From contig CM076656.1 of the NCBI GenBank assembly GCA_038496675.1, positions 19,461,720 through 19,525,719 on the forward strand: DNA of 64,000 nucleotides, given 5' to 3'. The notes below the pieces were generated by a model. The model did not search any database. It worked only from the letters and a program-made list of their open reading frames with translations, and was not told the DNA's origin. This document shows, piece after piece, positions 39,260-50,803 of this stretch. Numbering within the stretch: the stretch's first letter is position 1; every line of letters starts with the position of its first letter. Position numbers and translations under genes: made by a program. Source of the DNA: Rachycentron canadum. Taxonomy: Eukaryota > Chordata > Actinopteri > Carangiformes > Rachycentridae.

Positions 39260-40190
39260 AGGTCTTTAAGTGTTAAAATATTCCACATAGGTAGACTCTT
39301 GGGCTCATTCTCTACTGTTCCAGAGCTAAAGGCTGATTTCCATTGTGCTTTTGTTGAAATAATTGGGATGACTACGTGTCCAGCTGCCGAGGATCTGAGG
39401 GATCTGCAAGGTAAATCTCTAAAAAGCTGGTGCCAGGCCATGCACTGATATAACTAACTAGCAAGAAAATCTTTAGTTCTAAAACTACAACCACTGCAAT
39501 GACTTTAAAGCAGTTGTTACACGTGCTCTCTGCCTGGTCTTGAGAACTCGGCCGACTGCGTTCTGCACAAGTTGCAGGCGGCCAACAGATTATTTTTTTT
39601 TTTTTTAGGTCGACCAAACAAGAGAGCATTGCAATAGTCAAGCCTACGGGTTATAAAAACATGAATGACATTTTCTGTGTAAGCATGACAGAGAAATGGT
39701 CTAACCTTAGAAATATTTCTAAGACAATAAAACAGCACTTTTTAATGTCAGCTTCACAGTTCACAGTTGCTCTGTCTAGGCTTTTGACCCTGATATTGAG
39801 AGCTCTGTCTTGTCTTCATTTAGCTGTAGGACGTCATCTTCCATCTACACATTTATGTCATATAAACATTAGGGATACAGAAATATATAGCTGGGTGTCA
39901 TCTACATATCCATGAAACACAATCTTATGCTTCCTGATGACATTGTCAAGTGGTAGCATATAAAGGATAAAAAGCACAGGATCTAAAGAACAACCTGGTG
40001 AGACCCTACAGATTATGTTTGTTTTCTATGAGGACAAGTCAGCCGGAAAAACAAAGAACACCCAGCCAGTCAGATATGATCTAAACCACCTTAGAACCAC
40101 CATCAGAGACCAACCCAGTTTTAAAGTCTATGCAGTAGGATTTTATGGTCGACAGTATCAACGGCCACACTGAGATCTGGGAGAAAACAA
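39260..40190 (-). mobile_element. L2-like LINE reverse transcriptase fragment B
   Basis: Read on the minus strand, successive pieces match a fish L2/CR1-type reverse transcriptase: VDTVDHKIL (about 40145), GVSQGC and YMLPLDNVI (about 39945-40015), the catalytic YVDDTQLY (39881-39914, a YxDD box), LRNISKVRPF (about 39710), HVFITRRLDYCNALL...PKK (about 39610-39665), and SLRSSAAGHVVIP near 39370-39405. Several frameshifts and stops separate them, so it is dead. Same orientation as agbl4 and fragment A. Confidence 0.85.
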
Positions 40191-41025
40191 ATTAGTCAGC
40201 ATGATAGACGAACACCAGTGCAAATGGCCCTGGCTCTTATTTCCATCCTTTTGAGATAACTGTGCCCATTAGAAGGTTAAAGCTATTGTGATGTTCCTGC
40301 AAAGGCTCTGCCTCAGAAACGACAGCAATCTGTCTTTAAACTTTGATGCAGACAGAAAGCTCTCCTCATCCCTTCCCCTCTGACCTGTGTGTGCAAGTGT
40401 GTGTGGAGTTGTATATGTGCATGGGAGAGAGGTGGGGGAGGGGTAACAGCAAGAGAGGGAGCCGACAGAGAAAGAGATATGAGAGGGTGGGGCTGGGCTG
40501 TCTGCCACCCAGGCCCAGAGAACATAAAGAGAAAAATACGACCATAAAACCTCTCTATGACTGTGAATACTAATACTGACTCTGACTCTGTGAGCCAAAC
40601 CAAGTGAGTCTGTCCTCTTTCTGTTCCCCTCTGTCTCACTCACAGAAATGACGTGAATTAAAAATAAAATGAAAATAGTGTTTTGTATGGCTTAGTACTT
40701 AACAGCATCAACACAACAGTGGTGCAGATAGAGAGGGAAGATTAGTTAGCAGCAGAGATAGGACGGACAAAATCTTCGCTTGCTGCTCTTTGTATCATGG
40801 CTTCAATTTTATTTTAACATATTTTACTGTGCTGTCATGTTTTCCATTGTGATTTTTTTTTTTATCAATTTGGCTGTGGCAACAGGTTGTGTAGTTGTAA
40901 GAATTAACAACAGAAGTGGGAAGTGGGAGACTGGTAATACTAATTAATATATTGCTGTGGCTACAACCATCGGCATCCATACACCAAACTCACCACACTT
41001 AAAGTTAGGATTCTTCATATTTCGG
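40191..41025. other. Intronic sequence, nothing recognised
   Basis: Purine-rich patch at 40420-40490; no gene or named repeat. Confidence 0.55.
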
Positions 41026-41200
41026 ACAGATGGATAGATAAATTGCTAGATGAAGAGATTACTTTATTATTCACAATGGGGAATTGCAGGGTTATAGCAG
41101 CTAAGTCAAACATGAATCACAAAGCAAAACAACATAAGGTCAAAGTTTTTAAATACGAAAATAGCATATACTGTAAATGAAATAAATATATTGGAAATAG
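41026..41200 (+). repeat. Dispersed teleost repeat fragment
   Basis: GATGGATAGATAAATT, ATTACTTTATTATTCACAATGGGGAATTGCAGGGTTATAGCAGC (split here into recognisable parts: ACTTTATT, GGGGAATTGCAG, GTTATAGCAGC) and CACAAAGCAAAACAACATAAGG resemble a common fish repeat with the theme GATAGATACTTTATTGATCC followed by GAAATTGCAGTGTTACAGCAGC. Diverged; no coding. Confidence 0.5.
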
Positions 41201-41972
41201 AAAATGAACTGAAAATAGAAACGAAGACGTATTCGTAATAAATACAACAATATATTATGCCATGTTTTTATGTGGAAATCTACTGTACTTGCAATATGAA
41301 GCACGTCACAGTTGCTGGATAGAAGGATGGATGGTCAACCATTGATTTTACTCTACTTAAATACAACATAGTGTTGTGCAGAGAACATTTTGGTTGGCTG
41401 CACTGTAAACAGATACACTGTTGTATTTCTGTCTGAGTAGCTAAGCTTGACATGTTGGCAGCATCATTTCCAACCAGATTTTAGCTACGGAAACGAATCA
41501 TGCTTATTGTTACAACCAGTAAAAACTACAGGTGAATCTTTTCAGTATTGAATTAGCAGTGAAGAAACTGGTCTTGAAATATAACCACTATTGGAAAAGT
41601 GAATTTTTATTGTATGGCTTCACATCTTTTTTATTCAGTTAGTTTTCTTTCAACGGTATCATCAGCTGTTTCCATGCTATGGTTTTTAAATTTTAGTCTT
41701 TTCTGTATTTTATGGTCAGGTGCTCCCTACAAATACCTGTACTTTCATGGTGCCCCCCTTGCAGCAAGCTTTCCCTGACAAATGTTGGAGGACATAAGAA
41801 AAAGTGGTAATCTCTCAAGCATTTCTAATGAGTTTTTCTCCTACAATTATTTGATAAGAGCAGACAAGACTGGAGGCAGCGTGTATGATACACTAGCTCC
41901 TACTGCCGAGGTGAGAGCTCTGCTGATTACACACACAGCCATTTACACACACAAACACACACAAAAATGCAT

Positions 41973-41975
41973 GCA

Positions 41976-42016
<41 letters not shown>
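41973..42016. repeat. (AC)n microsatellite
   Basis: About 20 AC units with one AT interruption. Confidence 0.97.
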
Positions 42017-42018
<2 letters not shown>

Positions 42019-42136
42019 CCAGAGGCTCATATAGTCCGTCATCTCAAAGTGCAACAATCCTAATAATAACATGAGAGGCTGAATATATGACCAGCAGGCA
42101 CACGTAAGTTCCCAATCTGGGTTTCCTTATAGTGGA

Positions 42137-42157
42137 GACACACACACACACACACAT
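42137..42157. repeat. Short (AC)n microsatellite
   Basis: About 10 AC units, 126 bp past the exon donor in the transcript. Confidence 0.95.
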
Positions 42158-42282
42158 ACTCCCACTACACCTTACAACCTTTCCATCCGTAATCTTCACC
42201 ACTGTTCAACTTCAGTGCTCCACCCATGACCACTAGCACACCACTTCCTTCTCCTTCTCCACCTGCTCACTTCCCAACTCAC

Positions 42283-42499
42283 CACACTGAGTCCCAGCTG
42301 CTCCCTCTGCAGGTAGGGCAGGTTCCTGCGCTCCAGGCTGGACAGGTAGTGCTGCAGCCTGGAGTAGGTGTAGGGGTAGCAGTAAGCAAACTGGTATACA
42401 TCATCCTCTCGGTCGAAGCAGAAGGCAAAGGACATTACGTAGTTGCGGCGGTGGTCAGGGCAACGGTAGTAGTACACGTTTTTGGCTGGAAGCCTCTGC
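42283..42499 (-). CDS. agbl4: agbl4 (cytosolic carboxypeptidase 6) internal exon, 217 bp
   Basis: CCP6/AGBL4 is a cytosolic zinc metallocarboxypeptidase (M14 family) that trims glutamates from polyglutamylated tubulin and other proteins. On the minus strand this exon starts with one base completing a split codon, then encodes 72 residues from QRLPAKNV to REQLGLSV. It contains YYYRCPDHR, the run MSFAFCFDRED, and FAYCYPYTY, which carries the YPYTY signature of the CCP N-domain. I recognise the stretch as AGBL4 rather than AGTPBP1 or AGBL5 because of RCPDHR and CFDRED. The acceptor is a pyrimidine-rich tract ending TGTTGCAG before 42499; the donor is GTGAGT directly after 42283, leaving phase 0. 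The surrounding open frame (42196-42522) runs past both splice sites, so the tail after LSV is intron. In human CCP6 the preceding residue is Trp, which fits the split codon. Zinc ligands are encoded further downstream, outside the window. Confidence 0.96.
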
Positions 42500-45400
42500 C
42501 TGCAACAGCGAAAGACAAACACATTATAGAGACATTAGAGGGGTCACTTACAGAGCAGGTCTTTTAATTTAAGGGCATGAGGTCCTGCATCAGGTAGATG
42601 CAAGACCAGGTAAGATGTAAGGAACAATGAGAGCACAGCAGCTTCGCAAGACAAGGCGCAAAAAGAGAAACAGAAGTTATACAGAGAAGTGAGAAATCAC
42701 AATAATAAAGTTGCATCAACTTGTCAGTTTGCCTTTGAGATGACAAGAGCGGCAGCCAAAGGAGAACAAGGACTGAGGGAAAGACGGGGATGTCACTTGG
42801 TAATCATCTGCTGCAATTCTTATATAATGCATAATGGATGGATGAATGTTAAAACATACAAACAAACAAAAAAAATCACATATTTTTCATTTGTTTGTTT
42901 CAGCATTCACCCGCCCATTATATGTAAAATCGCCATTGTCGTGTTAACTATCAAAACATTTCACAGTTAAAAAGGTAGCGGTGATTTAATACAAACAGAA
43001 CCATTTCTGGTCATTAATCACCTCTTTGTGATTCTTCACTTTTCATATAAACAACACAGTTGCTTTTATCATTTAAGGCAAACCCAAGAAGCACAAACAT
43101 ATCAAAACATAACTGATAGATTAAGAGTGGAATGGATGCGAAAAGCAAAACAATGAAATGAAATTACAAAGAGTGAAAAATTGCCAACTAACTTGACAAA
43201 TTGAAAGGCAAATTTACTTAATTACTTGATGTTTCAAATATCTCTTCCATCCGGACTTGCGGTGCATCCTCGAGGTGGTTTAGTATTTGGTTGGACTATT
43301 TTGGGTATGAAAGGGCTGCCATTGAAACAAATCAACACAAAGGACATGTAGCAAATGATGAAATGGCTGATAATACAGCTGAAAAATCCCTTACATCAAA
43401 TGACAATTAAACTAAATATCAATGATGAATGAAAGGAGAACACCAGTTATGTCTCTACATTATTTGCTCTCCTCTCTCTGTCCCCCCCCCCTCAGGTTTG
43501 TACCTTTTACAACCGGTGTTTTCAGCTTTACATTTCAAAGATGGCCCCACTTTTCATGTGAGCACAAGAGATTTTAATTATGAGGACTACGGCACCATTG
43601 TAATATATGTGATCTTTTGGATAATGTGTTTTGAATTGCAGCCTGAGTGAAAAGCAGAAAATGTGATTGCATGTTGCAAAAATAGTTTATGGGCTTAGAA
43701 GATGACTTTCATGTTTTATTCATTATATCTCAAGTTGGGGTGTAAGCGTGTGAGCAATTTAGAGAAATTAAATGGAGTGAGGAACGGGTAAGCATCTAAT
43801 CTGTGTGTGTACCACTGTGTCATGTGTCTTGTGCTGACGGGAGTATGATGTTCATAATATGATGCGTTTGGTGTTGTGTCTTCGACGTGTACTTTTTTGT
43901 GTGTGTGTGTGTGCGTGCACGCTAGTTGCATACTTTTGATTGTTCGTGTTTATGGGCCCAGGGCTATATAAAGCTGCCCGATTCTAGCACCTCATGGGCG
44001 ATCGATGGGGTTCAGGACAGTACTGCTGCAGTCCACAGAACGTCTTTTCACACTTTTCATCTGTCTGTCTTCCTCTTCCTCTCTTTCCTCGTTTAGCCCT
44101 CATCCACTGAGACATGGTGAGAAGGGTGGTGTATGCATGCAAGTGACTCCTTCCCCCCTTCCTCTTTCTCCACCTTTGCTTTTTCCTGTCTTTCTCCAAA
44201 TCTCTCTTGTCTTGTCCTGTCACTCACTGACTCCACTTTGACAGTTTGCGTGAAGAAGACCAAGCGTAGGGAACAACAGTGCAGCCGCAGCAGCTCTGGA
44301 AGACGCTCAGAGAGGTGGATAAAAGGAGGAGGAAGATGAGGACGATGAGTGATTGGTGGGTTTGGGTTGTTGGGAGCTGGGAGAAAGGTGGAATAAGGAG
44401 ATAAGGAGAAGATGAGAGAGCAGGGCGATGGCAGATCTGGGCCTGATACGGAAATATACGGGAAGCAGTGGCGGCTAGCAGCGTAACGGCTCTGTGATGG
44501 TGGGGCCGGCTAGTGAGCTAGCGTCTCTGGCAACAGATCAGATGAAGATGCTATCGGGGCTGTGATAGAAACAGGACCTGATAATCAACAAACAGGACAG
44601 ACTGCTCTGCGCTAACTCTGACAGACTGAACTTCTTTCTCTGATTCACCTCTAAAGCGGGAGGACAGGAGGGAGACACATGAGAGTTTTATGTGTTGGCT
44701 CAGACACCTAATACATCAGGTTTGGCTACTGTCTTGCATAGAAATGCATAGTGAACACACATGCATGCATTTTCAAACACTTGAAGATGTCCCTGCAGGT
44801 ACCTAGTAAAACAAAAAAGCTAAATCACCCGGCCCTATTCAGACAGAGGGGAGAAGGGAGAGAAAGGCAGGGCAGATTATTCCTTCAGAGGAGAATGTAT
44901 CTGCATATGGCTATCTCAGCAGAATACTAATGCAGACAGTGGCTAGCTATACCACACCCTGCCTGCCCACTGGAGCCAGCTTACCAGCCTGGTCTTCCAG
45001 CCTGTTAAAGTGGACACAGACAAAAAAGAAAAACAAATCAACAAAAAAAATAATAAAAAGGAAAAATGGTTAATTGTGGATTTGTTTTGTTTATTTCTCA
45101 CCCACAAATGGAGCATGAGTGTTGTCCATAAGTGAGTTTCAATGAGTTTCAGAGTTAGAGTACAGTGTATTGTGAGTACAAGTGACCGGCAAGGACAAAA
45201 CACACCTTCACATGACACACGCATGCATGTACACTTGTACAAACCCACACATACTCTGGTGTATTGCTGTGGTGCAAGCCCTCTGAGGTGCAGGTTAATT
45301 AAAATAGGATCACACCCCACCTCTTTACATATTTCCCTGTTTGGCGCTGCCCATCCATGCAACCCCACTTCTCTCCGTTTCTCTTTCTCTCCACTGGGCA

Positions 45401-46239
45401 GCATGTGACCTTGCCAGAGACTGGAAAAGTCCTGGCTATTGATTTTAATTACTGCTGCTTGTCCCATCACAGCATTATAGTCACTGGCCAGAGAAAATAG
45501 CTCAAAATTCTTATGGAAAGAGAGACTGCCTGTAAGGCCCCGACTACAAGCCAAGAAAGGGGCTGTATCTGCTTTAGGTGGCACAATCACGCACACAAAT
45601 ATAAAAAAAAGAAAAGTAAAAAAAAAAGCACAAAATCTTCAGGACATGCACGCTAATGCACACAGTCCCTTTGGTTTTTATCTAAGCAGTGGCTGCTCCT
45701 GTTCGGCAGCTGGCAATTTGTTTTATCTAAATGGTACCTCCCTGTGCCTCTCCCCTGCCCATCTCTTGACGTGGTACAGTACTGTCGTTCCCAAACAGAA
45801 TTATCACTGCATGGGATGAGGGAAAAAAATGGAGAAGCTTCTCCCGGATGATAACGCACTCACACATGGTTTTACAATTCAGTGATTACAGAGACACTGA
45901 CAAACACACACACACACACAAGCAGGAATATGCAAAGAATCACGTGTTGAAACAACAAGGCAAACTCAAACCATATGTGAGCTACATCAAGGTCATTCCT
46001 TTGACACAGAGCCATGGGACATGGGACAAAGTTCACTTCCAGAGAGTCTCATCGCAGCCTCACAAAAGCAGAAATACATAGAGCAAACAGAGGGACTCAA
46101 ACGCTACACAAAGACAGACAGTGGCTGACAAATAGAAAAAGAGACACGTAAAGAGACAAAGTCAGAGACAAGGGGAGAGCGACAAGGCAGAGGGTTTCAT
46201 CAAGATAGCAGGCAGCCTTTAGCGAGGTGTCACTTTGCT
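42500..46239. other. Intronic sequence, nothing firmly recognised
   Basis: Contains short GT (43899-43917) and CA runs, a C8 run near 43483, and a repeat-free patch at 45275-45580 with GGTTAATTAAAATAGG and GATTTTAATTACTGC. The open frame of 217 codons on the minus strand at 44943-45596 has no domain and codes for a chance string. Confidence 0.55.
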
Positions 46240-47180
46240 TGCCTGGGCTTTTCTGCTTCTGAACCATTGGTAGCTACAAACTCCCACTCTGATTTTGATG
46301 GCGCCGGCGTCTCTCTGAAGTTATGAGATGAAGGCTTTTAAATTGGTAGCTTTCATACAGGCGACATCTTGTCTATATTTTCAAATCAATCAAGCGTAGA
46401 GGACACGCCAATCAAGGTTGCTCTGAGCACTCTCACAGACAAAGGCAAAAACATACAGGACAAAACTCACAAGGCCTGGATGCACACACAGACACACACA
46501 CACACACACACACACGCTCACTTATCCACTCCCTTTTATTTGCTGTCTCACTGTTGTCTCTTTCAGCTTGTCAAACGTTCATCCTGTCAACTGTTAGGAA
46601 GGTTAAACGTCCAATATGCCCGTATAGCTGTCAAGCTCCACAGATCCCGACCAGCTCATTTAAGGCAAATAGTTAGTCCGTTTGGCAAACATTTCACATT
46701 GAATGGCATATTTCTTTACTCCCTCTGTGTTACGACGCCAATAATTGAAGAGGCAATATTTCTTGGCACTCTAAAACGATGCCAGATGTTAGATCGGCTC
46801 ATTGTTTTTAAAACACGGTCCTGTGTTCTTGTTTTGCATACTAAGCCAAGCAGAAAACAGCCTCTGAATCATCTGAGGAGTGTCAGCCATGTGGCTATGT
46901 ATATTCATGTGTGTGAGGAGGTAAGTATATGGGCATGTGTGCATTGTGCGTATAAACATGACGCCATATATATTCTTGAGGCATCCGTCTATCTTTTTTG
47001 GATGCAAATCGACTGGCAACAAAGCTTTCTGGAGACACTGTTACTAGGCAACCTGTGCTTGCTTTGTAATTTGGTTGGCTTGCTGTATATTAAATGTGTG
47101 CAGTACAGTATATTTATTAGACTGCAGCTTCATGGGAACGAGCCTTCGATTGGGACTAACTTACACAGCCGGTGAGGAGA
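46240..47180. promoter_or_regulatory. Candidate non-coding regulatory island overlapping a long chance open frame
   Basis: Apart from a CA tract at 46481-46515 the stretch is repeat-free, with balanced composition and motifs such as GGCTTTTAAATTGG, CAAATCAATCAAGCG, CGCCAATAATTGAAG and GGCAATATTTCTTGGC. A 268-codon frame (46369-47175, plus strand) runs through it, but it passes through the CA tract as His-Thr repeats and shows no domain. I judge it as non-coding, possibly conserved sequence. Confidence 0.22.
46481..46515. repeat. (AC)n microsatellite
   Basis: About 16 CA units with one GA interruption. Confidence 0.96.
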
Positions 47181-49364
47181 GAGGCTCTCATGGAAGTCAT
47201 GGATGCTGATTTGCCCTAAAAAATGTGGCAGTGGTGAGGAGATGCTTAGTATAACATTAGTTTTCAGAGGTTAATCATAAGTTTCTGCAGCAGGGTGTGA
47301 GTAAGCATAAAGTTGAGAAGGAGTACATTACAACTGGGGCTGATGATGGGAAATAGCTGGGATTAATGCTGCTGGTAGAGGCCGGCAGCGAGGTTTTGCA
47401 GGACGCAATAACACTTGTGAATTATGGACTTTCCGGTAACGACAGAGCTAAGAGTTGCACACCTGTGGAGACGGCAAGCTGTTAGCGGCCTTCTCGAGTC
47501 AGAAGCAGGCGTCTGATGAGGTTGAAACATGACAGCATAAGACGCTCTCCCCCTGGTGCATCTGAACTCCCAAAAGCTTTACTTCCATCCAATGGCATTG
47601 CAGTAACATCACCAGGCGTCGGTGGTCTGCTATGAGCTGATGTACACATATTTACTGATAAATTTAATTAGTTCATTTGTTGCAGTATTTGCTGCATTTA
47701 ACCCCCCAATGAAATTCAAGGTGATTCTGACAAATCAGGTCGGCCAATATCAGATCACACTCAGCGCTTCACCTGAGTCCAGATTATGCAGCGGACATAA
47801 AATGCGAAGGTAATTCCATAAAAATCTGAAAGCAGTCATAAATCTTGGAGTCTCATCTAAATAAAACATGTTTGCTGTTTATGGAAGTAACCCAGTTTGT
47901 CTTGTTGATATGTTTAATACAGAGGGAGAGGTGGTGTGTGATTATGCGTTCGTTTGGTTGGGTGTTTGTCTGTCCTTGTGTGTAAAAGTGCATCACTTCC
48001 AGTAATTCATCTCTTTGTCATGTCACCCTCACCACATATCTCCCTCAGTCTAATTTTCTGTCTAAAAAAAACCTCCTACTTCATCCTGGGCTTTTTAAAA
48101 TAAATATTTTATCGTCGCAGGGACACAGCAAGGACTCTTTTACTCCGACTCAGTTGTCCTGTTGGCGATCCAGAGATGGAAACATGCTACTGTCGTGCTC
48201 CAGATAAACGTGACGATAAACTAAATTTGTATCATGTTAATGTCTGGGATATAAATACAGCTAGTGCACTAGCCAGTATGTCTATCTCACACTCGTAATC
48301 TGTTTCACTTAAAACCTGACAGAAATGTGCAAGATGAACAGCACTAACACACTCACATGGGACACTTCTATCACCCCTGAGGCGGCACACATGGATGAAA
48401 ATACTAGTGGATTTGCAGGAGCTGCTCTAACTTATGTACCTTAGGATAGTGACAAAGGTGAAGCATATGAAGAGTAAATATATATTTGATTTAACTTGTT
48501 TTTAATGGAGTTTTATCATTGAGTTGCTGATGCAGCTGTTTGTCATCCAAAGACTTTGATCTGTAATCTGTTGAAGATTACTTCATCACCAAGCAGCGTG
48601 GCACCGCCTGGATGGACCAGTAGAGGGCCACACCTTTGAGTGAGTGGTGACCTTCTGAGAAGTTAAATCTGAAAACTCCACATTTAATTTAAATATTACG
48701 GTGCAATATACTTAATTTGTTCTGTGAGATAAGTCTCCTTCACATGAGTAGACTACAGACACAGAAATGTGACTTGAGGGCAAAACACCTGCTGAATAAT
48801 GCAACTTGGGTGTATGAGCAGAAAAACTGTTACACATATATCTGATTATTAAAGGATAGATTATATCACTAACATCATGATTTAATTTAAAATGAGACAC
48901 TGAGCCAAACTGGCATCTTAGAGTCATCGCCCTGATAAAACTGCTGCGATGGACTGTGCTGTCAGTTTTTCCAAATCAATTCTCAAATGCCCTAAAAAAG
49001 TAAAACATGCCACATATATACCCCAGAGGGGTCACGACTAGATTGAGCACGCTGGGTCTGCAAGTAGCTAGCTCCCCTGCGTCTTGTGGGGCAGCAGGGC
49101 AATTAGCAGAAAGCAGATGATCAGTGTGCCCTCGCCACTGTGGCGCCACTGGTCCCCTATGGGGCAACAGGGCAGGTGCACATTTGTCTGGAATAATGGG
49201 GGGCACAAAGAAAATACACACAGCCAACCATAAAAAGAAAGGAAAAAAATCTCTCTCTCTCTCACACACACGCACACACACAAACACACAGCTAATAAAA
49301 TGATGATGTCAGCGTTAAGCCCCTAGTGAGCAGTGATGGTGGGAGTGGGAGGACAGGAGTGGGC
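47181..49364. other. Intronic sequence with a CTCF-type motif and a GC-richer patch
   Basis: Holds the motif at 48617-48628 and, at 49080-49180, a GC-richer patch with two copies of GGGGCARCAGGGCA and the palindrome GTGGCGCCAC (49140-49149). No exon recognised. Confidence 0.5.
48617..48628 (+). promoter_or_regulatory. CTCF-type core motif
   Basis: CCAGTAGAGGGC fits every position of the commonly used CTCF core CCASYAGRKGGC. The flanks (TGGA before, CAC after) are compatible. A 12-base degenerate motif is expected by chance now and then in 64 kb, so occupancy is inference. Confidence 0.45.
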
Positions 49365-49365
49365 T

Positions 49366-49452
<87 letters not shown>
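49365..49452. repeat. Long (GT)n microsatellite
   Basis: About 40 GT units with one ATAT interruption near the start. Confidence 0.99.
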
Positions 49453-49454
<2 letters not shown>

Positions 49455-49667
49455 CAAAGACGAGAGAGAAGAAACCGGCCGTCTATAATTGTGTGATGCA
49501 GCATTTCCCAGAGTGCAACATTATACTCCCATCACATTATCCGTGTGTGCGTGCGTGTGTGATTACAAGTGAGGACCAAATAGACAGACTGGCGCCAGAC
49601 TAAGTCATAATAATAATGATCCAAGAGACCAGACGCATGCACAGACAAAGACAACAGATACAGATAC

Positions 49668-49674
<7 letters not shown>

Positions 49675-49707
<33 letters not shown>
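49675..49707. repeat. (CA)n microsatellite
   Basis: About 16 CA units, opposite in orientation to the GT tracts on both sides. Confidence 0.98.
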
Positions 49708-49712
<5 letters not shown>

Positions 49713-50026
49713 TTGCAGCCCACTGACTCTTTTGCCTTTTTAAATTTATTCCAATCCATCGACTGATCAAATTCAATGTGTATATCAATTTCAGTTTTTG
49801 TTTCAATCTGAAACATGTCACATTATGGTTATTGTACTCTGCTCATACTGCTTTACACTATGTGTTATACAAAAAAAATCGTCTCTTCATATACGTCTAA
49901 AAATTGCGTGCGAGAACATCCTCTGATCTCACTGTGTGACTCGCACAGTGAGTCAACCCAGTAACAGAGGGACAAGTTATCTCAGATCAAGCATCAGCAT
50001 CACTGCTCCTGTATCCCCAGTATAAG

Positions 50027-50031
<5 letters not shown>

Positions 50032-50103
<72 letters not shown>
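50032..50103. repeat. Long (GT)n microsatellite
   Basis: About 35 uninterrupted GT units. Confidence 0.99.
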
Positions 50104-50107
<4 letters not shown>

Positions 50108-50429
50108 AGGTCATACAGAGCGATGAGATCATTTTCCCTTTAAATTTACTCAGCAAAAGGCAATGCAACACACATGACACATTCTGAAATCACTTTTATT
50201 AAATCCCACATAGAGATGAGCTCACCTCCTGTCGTCCATTACACTGATCAGAATGACTTGCTGTTGTGGAAGAACAACCAGCAGCTTGAATAATGCGGTG
50301 ACGACCACGATAAATACTGAATCATGTCTTTGTCTTTTTAGTCTGAAATACTTCAACACTGTTTATGTTGATTAAACATCTGAACACATGATAACTGATC
50401 GTCAGTTAGCTGCTGTTCATGTGACCTGT

Positions 50430-50803
50430 TCGTAAAAGCAGGTAGTATTGAACTAAATAAAACTCCAGGGGTATGTTGACAGTCTGAACAAGATGCAAAA
50501 AAAATCATATTGCCATAATTTTGGCAGAAAACATGCGATTTCAGTTGTAATTGTTGTTTTTGCATTTCATGTTAAAAAAAAAAAAGGATGATGTGATTTT
50601 TGTTGGGTCTTGTACCAAACAACCATGTCCCTTGTAGGGTGTTTCTGTAGCGCCACAACACTTGTGCATTGACAAAGCACAACAAAGCTCAACAATGTTG
50701 TGTCAAATTTAAGCTCCTTCCTTTTTGCAGCACCCCCATTTTCGATATTGAACTTGGCTATTTTGTGATTTTGATTATTTTTGGATTAATTGTGCAGCCC
50801 TGA
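50430..50803 (-). mobile_element. hAT-like non-autonomous element remnant
   Basis: The right end on the plus strand is TTTTTGGATTAATTGTGCAGCCCTGA; on the minus strand it starts as (C)AGGGCTGCACAATTAATC, a terminal sequence I associate with non-autonomous hAT repeats in fish. Internal phrases ATTTTGGCAGAAAACATGCG and TATGTTGACAGTCTGAACAAG fit the same repeat from memory. The left boundary is uncertain and no transposase is encoded. Confidence 0.5.

Larger units (their letters stand above)
8008..42282 (-). other. agbl4: agbl4 intron between the two exons (34,275 bp, phase 0)
   Basis: This complete intron begins on the minus strand with GTGAGT at 42282 and ends with TTTCTTCCAG at 8008. It is filled with microsatellites, LINE and DNA-transposon remnants and unique sequence, listed separately. 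No nested gene was recognised on either strand: open frames are short or run through simple repeats, and none has a recognisable domain apart from the decayed reverse transcriptase pieces. Such a length fits the gene, which is extremely large in mammals (over 1 Mb in human). Confidence 0.9.
41201..42282. other. Intronic sequence beside the 217-bp exon donor
   Basis: AT-rich sequence with two CA tracts (listed); nothing else recognised. Confidence 0.55.

Noticed and set aside
42196..42522. Taking the whole 108-codon open frame as the agbl4 coding unit
   Set aside because: Clear acceptor and donor sites limit the exon to 42283-42499; the flanking codons do not resemble CCP6.
43480..43650. Possible exon after a C-rich acceptor-like tract
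   Set aside because: The frame gives no protein family and no convincing donor follows.
44943..45596. Minus-strand open frame of 217 codons
   Set aside because: No recognisable domain, uneven composition with a poly-Phe/Leu stretch derived from T-rich intron, no splice sites that would place it in agbl4.
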